This document shows, one piece after another, positions 27,799 through 36,863 of a stretch of 64,000 nucleotides of DNA. This stretch comes from an uncultured Sphingomonadales bacterium (GTDB lineage Bacteria; Pseudomonadota; Alphaproteobacteria; Sphingomonadales; Rhodothalassiaceae). Position numbers and translations under genes: made by a program. Every line of letters starts with the position of its first letter. Position 1 is the stretch's first letter. The stretch covers positions 248,001-312,000 of the forward strand of contig CANMND010000001.1 in the NCBI GenBank assembly GCA_947499155.1, in the 5' to 3' direction. The notes under the pieces were generated by a model. The model saw only the letters and a program-made list of their open reading frames with translations. It did not search any database and had not been told where the DNA came from.

Positions 27799-28140
27799 AT
27801 GCCCACACCACCACCTCCTGTGATCCTGACGGAAAATGCCGCCAGCAGACTTAAGGCCCTGATTGCTGCCGACGGTGCAGATGATCTCGCATTCCGTGTG
27901 TCGGTGTCCGGTGGTGGCTGCTCGGGCTTCAATTACAATTTTGACTTGTCCAAAGAAGAAGAGCCAGGCGATATCTCAAGCCAACAGCATGGCATAAAGG
28001 TTCTGGTGGACAGCATGTCACTTCTTTATGTGCTGGGTGCACATATTGACTATGTGGAAGAATTGGGCGGCGCATCCTTTCAGGTGAAGAATCCTAACGC
28101 CCAATCCTCATGCGGCTGCGGTTCGTCCTTTTCAGTCTGA
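27799..28140 (+). CDS. erpA: Iron-sulfur cluster insertion protein ErpA
   Basis: 113 residues, A-type carrier (HesB/IscA family). The three cluster-binding cysteines are Cys41 (GGGCSGFNY) and Cys105/Cys107 (SSCGCGSSF). It delivers Fe-S clusters to apo-proteins. Divergent from dgt, an arrangement conserved in Alphaproteobacteria. Confidence 0.95.
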   Translation: MPTPPPPVILTENAASRLKALIAADGADDLAFRVSVSGGGCSGFNYNFDLSKEEEPGDISSQQHGIKVLVDSMSLLYVLGAHIDYVEELGGASFQVKNPNAQSSCGCGSSFSV

Positions 28141-28174
28141 TCTCTTTCAGGCGAACAGGACTGTGAAGACCGGC

Positions 28175-28789
28175 CTAGACCTTATAAAACAACCCAACGC
28201 CGGACAACATGACATTAAAAGCAAGGCTGATACGCTCGCCGCCCTGGCTGGGTGTTTCATAGCCATGCTTTAAATTACTGGCAAACAAATAGCAGATGCC
28301 TGTTTCCGATGGATATGCAATCCGGTTGGCAGTGAAGATGTTCTGTTTTTTCGTTGCAATCGCAAGATAGGGCGATGTGTTGAGTTCGAGCTTTTCAAAC
28401 ATCAAGGGTGCACTTTGCTTTGGGTCTGCCTGAAGGTAATATACCCCGCTCACCACAGAATTGCCGTGAAAATGCATGCGCTGATAGCCGCCTTCAGGTG
28501 CTCTGTTCACCCATGAGTGGACTATGGCAAACCGCTCATATTCATAGCCCATCACATTATCCAGATAATCTTTCACACAGCTTTCAAGATATTTCCCAAG
28601 TGCCTTGAAGCGGTCTTCTTTCAGGATATTACGATCCTGGCTGGTGGACTCCGTCAGTGAGCCGTAATTTTGTGAAAATTCAAGATCATCAATCCGAATA
28701 TCCTTGTGATCTTCATTACGATAGCGAACGACCGCTCCGGCAGGAAAAATCGGTCGTACATCACCCTTGGGTGTCTGGTCATCAGACAT
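28175..28789 (-). CDS. Putative 2OG-Fe(II) oxygenase of the TIGR02466 type
   Basis: 204 residues. The signature of this small family is present: MHFHGNSVVSGVYYLQ (His106, His108) and LKHGYETPSQGGERISLAFN (His175, Arg186). His106/His108 and His175 are the likely iron ligands and Arg186 the 2-oxoglutarate partner; note H-x-H rather than the usual H-x-D/E. The substrate is unknown. It converges with erpA (34-bp gap) and is divergent from the sulfotransferase operon, so a link with that operon is possible but unproven. Confidence 0.78.
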   Translation of the reverse strand: MSDDQTPKGDVRPIFPAGAVVRYRNEDHKDIRIDDLEFSQNYGSLTESTSQDRNILKEDRFKALGKYLESCVKDYLDNVMGYEYERFAIVHSWVNRAPEGGYQRMHFHGNSVVSGVYYLQADPKQSAPLMFEKLELNTSPYLAIATKKQNIFTANRIAYPSETGICYLFASNLKHGYETPSQGGERISLAFNVMLSGVGLFYKV

Positions 28790-28980
28790 GACGGCGTCCC
28801 TTTTCTTATGGTTGAATTATGCATATCTTTTGCTCGCACCACTCATAGTATGGGTAAGCCAGTATGGCAAATACATAAATTTGAAATCATGATGGAGACC
28901 TGATGCAACTTGTCTATACTTGACAAACGCACCACCGTTGGTACCCCCTTTCAAACAAACTCACCTACCAAAGGATAAAA

Positions 28981-30087
28981 ATGGCAGCCAAGGGCAACCG
29001 CACGCATCCGCTTTATGGCGCAAATCTCGGAACACTTTATTCTGTCTGGCGTCGCGCCAATGATTTTGCACCCGGTGCACAAATGAAATTACTGGCGGCG
29101 GCTGGCTCTGCCCTGGGGCGTCTGCCCTTTTCCCTGGTTGAGCGCGGTTATGTCAGATTTAACCGGTCTAAGGCTGAAAATATGCCGGCCCCTGTGTTCA
29201 TTCTTGGTCACTGGCGCTCAGGCACGACCCATCTTTATAACGTGCTCTCCAAGGCAGACAATTTTGGTTATGTCTCCCCATTCGCCACTGCGTTGCCGTG
29301 GGATTTCATGCTACTGGGGCATTTACTGGAACCGATGCTGACCAAAAAGCTGCCCGAGCACCGCTATATCGATCGGGTTGCAGTTGACCCTGATTCTCCC
29401 CAGGAAGATGAAATCGCCCTCGCCAATATGACGGACCTTTCATATTACCACGCGCTTTATTTTCCCCAAAAGTTTGAATACATCTTCAATCGCGGTGTGT
29501 TTTTCGACAACACAACTCCGCAAGAAATTGCCCGCTGGAAAAAGCATCTGTCTTATTTGTATTTGAAGCTCAGTCTGGATCAGCCGGGCCAGCGACTTTT
29601 GATCAAGAACCCGGCCTATACCGCCCGCCCCGGCCTGCTGCGCCAGATTTGGCCCAATGCGAAATTTATCCACATCCACCGCAATCCTTTAAAAGTTTTC
29701 ATGTCGATGCGGAATTTTTATCACGCATTATTTTCGGAATTTGCATTGCAGGATTGGTCCCATGTGGATATTGACGCCATCATCTTCGCCACATACGAAA
29801 GAATGATGGAAAGATTGCAGCAAGAAACTGCCGATCTGCCATCTGAACAGTTTATTGAGTTGCGTTTTGAAGACTTTCAGGCAGATCCCATGACCTTGAT
29901 TGAGCAAATCTATCGTCGATTGGATATACCCGGATTTGAACAGGCACAGCCTGCCTTCACCCGCTATATCGACAGCGTGAGCGGATACCAGAAAAATTCC
30001 TTTACCGCGTCTGATGATGTGCGCAAGAAGGTGGCAGCCCACTGGGGCCGCTTCATCCATCATTGGGGATATGAAGATCTAATTTGA
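28981..30087 (+). CDS. Sulfotransferase-family protein
   Basis: 368 residues. The 5'-phosphosulfate loop is FILGHWRSGTTHL (73-85) and the 3'-phosphate motif is FIHIHRNPLKVFMSMR near 230-245, both in family-typical positions. It should transfer sulfate from PAPS to an unknown acceptor, perhaps a lipid or glycan. The stop overlaps the next start (TGATG). First gene of a coupled unit of sulfotransferase, lipoprotein, SDR and, 98 bp later, EamA. Confidence 0.85.
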   Translation: MAAKGNRTHPLYGANLGTLYSVWRRANDFAPGAQMKLLAAAGSALGRLPFSLVERGYVRFNRSKAENMPAPVFILGHWRSGTTHLYNVLSKADNFGYVSPFATALPWDFMLLGHLLEPMLTKKLPEHRYIDRVAVDPDSPQEDEIALANMTDLSYYHALYFPQKFEYIFNRGVFFDNTTPQEIARWKKHLSYLYLKLSLDQPGQRLLIKNPAYTARPGLLRQIWPNAKFIHIHRNPLKVFMSMRNFYHALFSEFALQDWSHVDIDAIIFATYERMMERLQQETADLPSEQFIELRFEDFQADPMTLIEQIYRRLDIPGFEQAQPAFTRYIDSVSGYQKNSFTASDDVRKKVAAHWGRFIHHWGYEDLI

Positions 30088-31253
30088 TGGCTGGATTTCA
30101 CACCTTTATACTCATGGGACTGGTCGCCTTGCTTTATGGCTGTTCCGAGGAAGGTCTCCAGCCCATCCCCGGACCTTCACCATCACCCGTCGCAATTGCT
30201 TCTTGTCACCACGTCACCATAAGGGACGAGCATGGGCACAGTGTCGTAGGCATAGAAGACATGGCGATCGACCATGAAGCCGGGCGGGTTTATCTATCCG
30301 CCTATGACCGTCGTCAGTCGCTGGACGGACCAAAACGAGCTGACCGTTTTACCGGGGGGATTTTGCGATTTCCGCTGTCCCTGCTCTATAGCGATACACG
30401 TGAGATCAACGCGCACACCATTCTGGCTGGAAGCGATGACAGCCCGATCAGGCCCCATGGTATCGAACTGTTGATTGAACCTGACAACCAACGCTGGCTT
30501 TTTGTCATTGACCGCTCACAGGGTGCAGGGCGCGAAGGTTCCACAAGGCTTTTAACCCTTGGGCTTTATGATGATGGCGAAAATATTGCCGAGACGGTCC
30601 CCCCGCGCACCATACCGGCCCTATGCAATGCCAATAATATCGCAGCTCTAAGCCCTGAGAACCTTTATGTAACCAATGATCGCGGGGCATGCTCTGCATT
30701 TGGGCGCATAGTGGAAAACGTAGCCGGATTAAAGAACAGCTTTATGGGGCATCTTGATCATGACACATTCCAGGTCGCGGTAAGTGGCCTTTTTTATGCC
30801 AACGGGCTTGAGCGCTATTCGCTATCAGACAATCGTCAAGTGCTGGTTGTTGCGGAAACACGAGGCCAAGCCTTGCGCTTTTATGATTTCGATCAGACGA
30901 ATGGCAGTAGCGTCGGCGAACTGATGGCGTGGATCGACCTGAAAGATGGCCCTGACAATATTATGACGGGCGATGACAATGCACTTTATATTGCGGCTTT
31001 GCCCAATTTGTTTCGCTATGCCCTGTTCAAAACCTTCAATCTTAGATCTGCAGACCCTGGATCCCATATTTACAGGATTTGGCCCTCCGACGATCAGTCC
31101 ACATTGCACTGGTCCATGATCGGACATATTCCGTCTGAAATCCTTCCAGGCGCCACGGTCGCAGCCCAAACCGGAGAGTGGATGTTGCTGGGATCAGCCT
31201 ATGGTGAGGGAATTGCGCAATGCCAACTGGTTCGGCAGGGTTCACAGCCATGA
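30087..31253 (+). CDS. Beta-propeller lipoprotein, arylesterase/SMP-30-like
   Basis: 388 residues from the ATG at 30087, which shares its A with the preceding stop. Lipobox LLYGC (Cys about residue 19). The body has repeated propeller-blade strands: GIEDMAIDHEAGRVYLSAYD, HGIELLIEPDNQRWLFVID, NANNIAALSPENLYVTNDRG, YANGLERYSLSDNRQVLVVAE and GPDNIMTGDDNALYIAALP. This pattern is that of paraoxonase/SMP-30 type hydrolases (lactonase or esterase). Exported and lipid-anchored by prediction; the substrate is unknown. Confidence 0.72.
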   Translation: MAGFHTFILMGLVALLYGCSEEGLQPIPGPSPSPVAIASCHHVTIRDEHGHSVVGIEDMAIDHEAGRVYLSAYDRRQSLDGPKRADRFTGGILRFPLSLLYSDTREINAHTILAGSDDSPIRPHGIELLIEPDNQRWLFVIDRSQGAGREGSTRLLTLGLYDDGENIAETVPPRTIPALCNANNIAALSPENLYVTNDRGACSAFGRIVENVAGLKNSFMGHLDHDTFQVAVSGLFYANGLERYSLSDNRQVLVVAETRGQALRFYDFDQTNGSSVGELMAWIDLKDGPDNIMTGDDNALYIAALPNLFRYALFKTFNLRSADPGSHIYRIWPSDDQSTLHWSMIGHIPSEILPGATVAAQTGEWMLLGSAYGEGIAQCQLVRQGSQP

Positions 31254-32233
31254 CCCGGTCGGTGCTTGTCACAGGTGGTGCGGGTTTTATCGGCAGTTGC
31301 CTGGTGCAACAGCTTCATCAGCAGGGATATGATATCCATGTCATTGACCCCTTGGCAGACCCATCCCTGTTTCCTTCGGGCGTTACATGTCACAAAGCGT
31401 CCATCCTTGATGCTCCAGCACTGAATGCTGCCATGCGCGGCCGGGATCAGGTCTTCCATCTGGCAGCCTGTGCCGGACTTTGGGCAGCAGACCCGCAGAT
31501 ATTCGACCGTCTAAACCATCAGGGAACCAAAGCTGTCATGGCCGCCGCAGCAAATGCAGATGTGTCACGTCTGATCGTCACCTCAACCGCGCTGGTTCTT
31601 CAAGGTTGGGACGACCCGGATCCCGGCCCTGTTTCAGAGGCCACAGCCAGACCAGCATTACAGGCTATGGCAGGCCCCTATAGCCGCTCAAAATGGCTGG
31701 CAGATGACGCCATAAGGCGGGCCGTTGGGCAAGGCATGGATATTGTGACCCTTTACCCAACGGTCCCCATCGGCCCGCCGGACCGCTTTGTCACGCCTCC
31801 AACCGAAATGCTGAAACAGTTCCTGTTCAAGCCGCCGCCCTTTTACCTCAACATGACCCTCAACCTTCTCCATGTGGAGGATACGGCGCGCGGAATTATG
31901 TTGGCAGCCATGCATGCGCCGTCTCAAAGCCGGATCATACTGGCCGGGGATACCCTTTCATTCAGGGAATTCCTGCAAATTCTTGAACGCAAAGCCAAGC
32001 GTCCCATGCCCCGGCGCACCGTACCATGGCACATGGCAGCCCTCGCCGCCCATATTGGCGAAGCCGCTGCACGCATCACGGGAAAGCCACCTGCCGCGTC
32101 CGTTGAAGGGGTGCGTGTTGCCCGCCACAAACGGTTTTATGACACCACTTACGCACAATCTGTGCTTGGCTGGTCCTGGCGCCCTGCATCTGCTGCTCTT
32201 GAAGAGACCCTCGCTTCGATGCCTGGACTGTAA
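31250..32233 (+). CDS. NAD(P)-dependent epimerase/dehydratase, HpnA-like extended SDR
   Basis: 327 residues from the ATG at 31250, which overlaps the previous stop (ATGA). The Rossmann motif GGAGFIGS is at the N-terminus; the catalytic Tyr-Lys pair is in YSRSKWLAD and the Ser/Thr before it in VTSTAL. The segments HLAACAGLWAADP, TLYPTVPIGPPDRF and LNLLHVEDTARG closely resemble hopanoid-associated sugar epimerase HpnA. No other hopanoid genes are nearby, so its substrate is open. Confidence 0.8.
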   Translation: MTRSVLVTGGAGFIGSCLVQQLHQQGYDIHVIDPLADPSLFPSGVTCHKASILDAPALNAAMRGRDQVFHLAACAGLWAADPQIFDRLNHQGTKAVMAAAANADVSRLIVTSTALVLQGWDDPDPGPVSEATARPALQAMAGPYSRSKWLADDAIRRAVGQGMDIVTLYPTVPIGPPDRFVTPPTEMLKQFLFKPPPFYLNMTLNLLHVEDTARGIMLAAMHAPSQSRIILAGDTLSFREFLQILERKAKRPMPRRTVPWHMAALAAHIGEAAARITGKPPAASVEGVRVARHKRFYDTTYAQSVLGWSWRPASAALEETLASMPGL

Positions 32234-32331
32234 AATCGGCGAGAAACCTCAAACTGAAATTTTACTGGCGCCACTATCTGGCGACTGTTATGAGCGCGTA
32301 AGAAGTCAAGTCCGGGAACAGGAGCAGCCGG

Positions 32332-33249
32332 GTGTTTAACGCAGTGTTGTTTGTTACGTGCGTTCTCATTTGGGGATCCACCTGGTACGCGATAAAATTC
32401 CAGCTTGGCAATGTCGCCCTTGAATGGTCTGTTGCCTATCGCTTCTTTTTATCCGCACTCATCCTGCTTTTGTGGTGCGTCATATCCAGGCGCCGCCTGC
32501 GCTTTGCCTTGCGTGACCATTTGCTGTTTGCATGGCTTGGTGCCTTGTTGTTTTCCATCAATTACATGTTTGTCTATTGGGGTACAGTCTATCTGACCTC
32601 GGGGCTGGTGGCTGTCGCCTTTTCCATGATCTCTCTTGCCAACCAGGCCAATGGCGCGCTCTTTTTACGCATCAAGATCGAGCCAAAGGTCTTAATCGGT
32701 GCTGTGGTCGGCATGACTGGGCTGGTGTTGGTATTCCTGCCGGAATTCCAGCGTCTGTCTCTTGATGACACGATCATCTTCGGGATTTTTCTATGCATAG
32801 TGGGGACGATCATTGCATCATTTGGCAATACCCTTGCCGCCACCGAACGGGCAAAGTCCCTGCCTTTATTCGCGTTAAATGGCTATGCCATGCTTTATGG
32901 CAGCATCATAATGGCCGCTTATGCGGTGATCACGGGCAAGCCTGCGTCTTTTGACACGAGTTCAGACTATGTCTTGTCTCTCATCTATCTCTCCCTGTTC
33001 GGGACAGTTGCGGGCTTTACGATTTATCTCACCCTGATCAAGGTCTGGGGACTGGCCCGGACAGCCTATATCGCCATTGCCATACCGGTTGTAGCTCTTC
33101 TCATATCCACAGCGTTTGAGGGCTATGTCTGGACCTTGCCGGCTATTCTGGGCGTAGGGCTTGTGATCATGGGCAATATGATGCTGATCCGTAAGAAGCG
33201 CCCCGCCCCTCTTGCAGCGCCAACCGGCGGTGGCCCCGCTGCAGGCTAG
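32332..33249 (+). CDS. EamA-family (DMT) transporter
   Basis: 305 residues, ten predicted transmembrane helices in two EamA repeats (FVTCVLIWGSTWYAIKF at the start). GTG start with AGGAG seven bases upstream. DMT members of this group mostly export metabolites such as amino acids or sugars. It follows the SDR gene by 98 bp and may export that unit's product. Its stop codon overlaps that of the convergent aminotransferase (CTAG, 33246-33249). Confidence 0.85.
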   Translation: MFNAVLFVTCVLIWGSTWYAIKFQLGNVALEWSVAYRFFLSALILLLWCVISRRRLRFALRDHLLFAWLGALLFSINYMFVYWGTVYLTSGLVAVAFSMISLANQANGALFLRIKIEPKVLIGAVVGMTGLVLVFLPEFQRLSLDDTIIFGIFLCIVGTIIASFGNTLAATERAKSLPLFALNGYAMLYGSIIMAAYAVITGKPASFDTSSDYVLSLIYLSLFGTVAGFTIYLTLIKVWGLARTAYIAIAIPVVALLISTAFEGYVWTLPAILGVGLVIMGNMMLIRKKRPAPLAAPTGGGPAAG

Positions 33250-34640
33250 GCAGACTGCAACTGGCCGTAAATCTGCTCCAGCGCGGTGGCAAGAGCCAAT
33301 ACCAGCTTGTCAATCTGTGCCTTTTCAATGATGAAGGGCGGTGTAATCACCAGCGAGTTTCCTGTGGGACGGATCACGACACCCTGCATCAGGGCTGCAT
33401 TGGCGATATGAGCGCACAGACCCATTTCAGGCGGATAATGACTGCGGCTTTCCCTGTCACGGACAAGTTCTATGCCCGCTATCAGCCCCTCACCCCGTAT
33501 CTCACCCACTAATGGATGATCCCCAATGGCAGATTTAAGGGCCCCGTGCAGGATGGCTCCCATATCTGCTGCCCGCTGAACCAGATATTCTTCTTCAATC
33601 AGTTCCAGATTTCTGAGTGCAACGGCACAGGCAACTGGATGGCCTGATGTGGTAAAGCCATGCTGGAACGCGCCTCCTGCATCAAGCACCACATCGGCGA
33701 CCTGACTTGAAACTACGGCTGCCGCAATGGGCTGGTATGCAGATGACAGGCCCTTGGCAAGTGTCATGAAATCCGCCTCAAATCCAAAATGGTTCTGGGC
33801 AAACCAGTGTCCGGTGCGGCCGAACCCTGTCACCACTTCATCGGCGACAAGCAAAATTCCGGCTTCACGACAAATAGCAACGATCTCAGGCCAATAAGTC
33901 TCTGGCGGAACAATCGCACCGGATGTCACCTGAATAGGTTCGGCGATAAAGGCTGCGACGTTTTCTGCCCCCAGTTCAGTGATTTTATCCTTCAGAGCCT
34001 GGGCCGCTTTTTTGCCATAGGCCTCCATGGTCATAGCGCCACCCTGACGATACCAGTATGGGGATTCAATATGGCTGATACCGGCGAATGGCAGGCCGAA
34101 TGCCTCATGCATGAACGGCAGGCCATTAAGGCTCGCGGTATAAAGCGTGGACCCATGATAAGCGAGGTCGCGGGCAATGATGGCTTGTCTTTGCGGCTGG
34201 CCTTTTGTCCGCCAATAAGCCCGGATCATTTTTATAATGGTTTCATTGGCCTCAGACCCTGAATTGGCAAAAAACACACGGTTCAGGTCGCCCGGTGCAT
34301 GCTGGGCGATCTTTTGCGCCAGCGCTGCTGCATAGGGGTTCGTTGTCGCCTGAAAGCTGTGATAATAGCTCAGGTCCGTCATGGCTTTGGTTGCGGCTTC
34401 AACCAGCTCCTGCCTGCCATAACCCACATTGACACAAGCCAGACCAGCCATGCCATCCAGAAGACGAATACCGCCTTCGCCAACAATTTCGCAGCCCTCA
34501 CCCCGCTCAGCGATAAAAGCGCCACCTTCCAACAGTGCCTTGTGGTCCGTAAAAGGATGGACATGGTGCTTCCTGTCCGCGTCGCGCAAACGGTCACGAT
34601 TTTGCTGTTCCACAACCGATGGGTCAAACTTCGTCGCCAT
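33246..34640 (-). CDS. Class III PLP-dependent aminotransferase
   Basis: 464 residues. PLP-binding Lys296 lies in TLAKGLSS; the ANSGSEANE loop (125-133) and ADEVVTGFGRTG are standard. The N-terminal HPFTDHKAL and the overall pattern match omega-amino acid or polyamine:pyruvate aminotransferases (SpuC/YgjG-like group). It probably moves an amino group between an amine and pyruvate or 2-oxoglutarate. Substrate not determined from sequence. Confidence 0.88.
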   Translation of the reverse strand: MATKFDPSVVEQQNRDRLRDADRKHHVHPFTDHKALLEGGAFIAERGEGCEIVGEGGIRLLDGMAGLACVNVGYGRQELVEAATKAMTDLSYYHSFQATTNPYAAALAQKIAQHAPGDLNRVFFANSGSEANETIIKMIRAYWRTKGQPQRQAIIARDLAYHGSTLYTASLNGLPFMHEAFGLPFAGISHIESPYWYRQGGAMTMEAYGKKAAQALKDKITELGAENVAAFIAEPIQVTSGAIVPPETYWPEIVAICREAGILLVADEVVTGFGRTGHWFAQNHFGFEADFMTLAKGLSSAYQPIAAAVVSSQVADVVLDAGGAFQHGFTTSGHPVACAVALRNLELIEEEYLVQRAADMGAILHGALKSAIGDHPLVGEIRGEGLIAGIELVRDRESRSHYPPEMGLCAHIANAALMQGVVIRPTGNSLVITPPFIIEKAQIDKLVLALATALEQIYGQLQSA

Positions 34641-34776
34641 GATGCCTCTCTTTGCTTGGCCGTGCCCGGACTCATGCCGCAGGCTTAATCCTTTCTTATC
34701 AACCTTATGGCTAAGAAAACCTTAAGACATGCACGTTACATCTTTGGCGAAGATACGAAAGAGAGGACAACAACAC

Positions 34777-36249
34777 ATGGCCAAGGCCAGGACCAAACGC
34801 TCCAAAAGCAAACAATCGGGTGTCCAGGCAAGGCACCAGAAACTGGTGACGCTCCTTTCAAAGATAAATAAGTTAAACGCCTTGGGTGCTTATCAACAGT
34901 CCTACGATCTTTTGATGGCGAACTTTGAAAACTTTGCCAATCATCCAAGCTGGCAAGAATGTGTCGGCTTTGCCTGTTATCAGCTTGAACAGATTAAGGA
35001 TGCCCATTTTTATCTGACGCGCGCCATTGCCGGAAACCCCTCTTCAGCCTTGGCTCACAGCTATATGGGGCATGTCTATCTTGAAATGGCCGAATATCTC
35101 AAAGCTCTGGACCATCACAGGAAGGCCATCGAACTGGACCCGTCGAAATGGCAGTTTTATGTAAACGTCAGCCAATTAACAGAAAAAATGGGTCTTTACG
35201 ACCAGACACTCGCAGCTCTCACTGTGGCTTTCCAAAAAGCGAGTTCAGAACCGCGTGTTTTATGGGAGTTGGGTAATCTTTACCTCAGTTTCGGTCGCAT
35301 AGAAGAAGGCTGGAAACTGTATGAGGCAGGCTTTGGCTGTGGCAAGCGAACCCCGGCTCTCCCGCGCGGCGAGCATTATTGGGGTGGCGAAGACATTTCT
35401 GACAAAACCATTCTGGTCTGGCGTGAACACGGGCTGGGTGACGAGATCCGCAACGCTGCCCTTTACCACGATTTGGTGGACGCGGCCGGGCAGACAATTA
35501 TTGAATGCGCGCCACGACTTATCTCCATTTTTGAGAGAACATTTCCAAAAGCACAGGTGATTGGACAGGAGAGCCCCGGTCCAGATGCGACACGGCCACC
35601 TTATGATGTTCACAGCGGCCAGGCGTCTCTCCACTATCATTTCAGGAAAGATATTGATGCCTATAGGGCTGCTGCCAGCCCGGACGGCTTTTTGCAGCCT
35701 GACCCTGTCAAGGTCGCGGAATGGCGTGACAGATTTGCAAGTCTTGGGGCGCACACCGTGGTCGGCATAAGCTGGCGTTCCGGCCTGCTCCATACCCACC
35801 GCACCCACAATTACTTTCGGCTGGAAGACGTTGGGACATTGCTGAAAACACCCGGTGTTGCCTTTATCAACATGTTCTACGACAAGGCGGAAGACGAAAT
35901 ACAGGCTGCAGAACAAGCCCTTGGCATTACCCTTCATCGTTGGGAAGAGGTTGATCTCAAAAACGATATGGAAACCGCATTTGCCATGACCAAAGCGCTG
36001 GACCTTTTGATCAGCGCGCCCACATCATCAGTGGATATCGGCGGCGCGGTGGGCACGCCAACATGGACCATCCTGCCCAAAAAGCACTATACGCGCCTTG
36101 GTGAAGCAGATGTCCCGATGGCGCCCTCACTGAAGGTTTATGACCGCCAGCTAAACGAACCTTGGGGGCCTACACTGAAACGAATTACTGATGATTTTGA
36201 GCAATGGCTATCGGACCGGGAAAATGGTAACGCCCTTGGTGAAACCTGA
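34777..36249 (+). CDS. TPR protein with glycosyltransferase-like C-terminal domain
   Basis: 490 residues from the ATG at 34777 (gagagg ten bases before). The N-terminus is very basic. Residues about 30-210 hold TPR-like helices (ALAHSYMGHVYLEMAEYLKAL, SKWQFYVNVSQLTEKMGLY). The C-terminal ~270 residues (VVGISWRSG, then LLISAPTSSVDIGGAVGTPTW) resemble the nucleotide-sugar binding half of GT9/GT41-like folds seen in TPR glycosyltransferases. Activity is not proven. It is divergent from the aminotransferase. Confidence 0.7.
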   Translation: MAKARTKRSKSKQSGVQARHQKLVTLLSKINKLNALGAYQQSYDLLMANFENFANHPSWQECVGFACYQLEQIKDAHFYLTRAIAGNPSSALAHSYMGHVYLEMAEYLKALDHHRKAIELDPSKWQFYVNVSQLTEKMGLYDQTLAALTVAFQKASSEPRVLWELGNLYLSFGRIEEGWKLYEAGFGCGKRTPALPRGEHYWGGEDISDKTILVWREHGLGDEIRNAALYHDLVDAAGQTIIECAPRLISIFERTFPKAQVIGQESPGPDATRPPYDVHSGQASLHYHFRKDIDAYRAAASPDGFLQPDPVKVAEWRDRFASLGAHTVVGISWRSGLLHTHRTHNYFRLEDVGTLLKTPGVAFINMFYDKAEDEIQAAEQALGITLHRWEEVDLKNDMETAFAMTKALDLLISAPTSSVDIGGAVGTPTWTILPKKHYTRLGEADVPMAPSLKVYDRQLNEPWGPTLKRITDDFEQWLSDRENGNALGET

Positions 36250-36288
36250 TGAGCAAGCTTGCCTGCAGTTGCCAGAGTCAAAAAAATA

Positions 36289-36720
36289 TCAACCGCTCTG
36301 GATGTAGTGTTTCAACTCTTCTGCTTCCATTTCAGCAATGGCAATCCGTCGTTTCACCACATCGCCAATAGATATCATGCCAACCAGCCGCCCGCCGTCC
36401 AAAACGGGTAGATGACGAAACCGTCGATGAGTCATCACAGCCATCACATGGTTGACAGAATCCTGGGGAGTTATCGTCACAACAGCCCGTGTCATCAAGG
36501 AGGCTACAGTCTTTTCCAGCAAGGGCGCGCCTTCTGCCGACAGGCCGCGCACAATATCGCGTTCAGACAACATGCCCGCAATATCACCCTTGGAGTCGCG
36601 GACCAAAAGAGCACCAACGCGCTTTTCTGCGAGCATTGCCACGGCTTCCATAAGGGTGGCATCCTCGTCAATGCCGATGATATCGTGGCCTTTTTCTTGA
36701 AGGATCGATGCAACCGTCAT
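36289..36720 (-). CDS. CBS-domain protein
   Basis: 143 residues from the ATG at 36720 (ggaga five bases before). Two CBS motifs, about 10-65 and 75-130 (IAGMLSERDIVRGL and LVGMISIGDVVKRRIA). Such stand-alone pairs bind adenine nucleotides; the regulated partner is unknown. A longer open frame to 36849 is rejected because the extra residues are not CBS-like. Confidence 0.85.
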   Translation of the reverse strand: MTVASILQEKGHDIIGIDEDATLMEAVAMLAEKRVGALLVRDSKGDIAGMLSERDIVRGLSAEGAPLLEKTVASLMTRAVVTITPQDSVNHVMAVMTHRRFRHLPVLDGGRLVGMISIGDVVKRRIAIAEMEAEELKHYIQSG

Positions 36721-36863
36721 GGCGTTCTCCATCAGGGACGCAAGTCGGGCGACATGGTGAAGCAGCACCCGACGGCGCCTCGCTTTTTCATGGCAGACTG
36801 TGAGAGTATGCGTGCATAAAGGAGTCGGCGCAAGGTGCCGATTGAACAATCATGGGGAAGACA

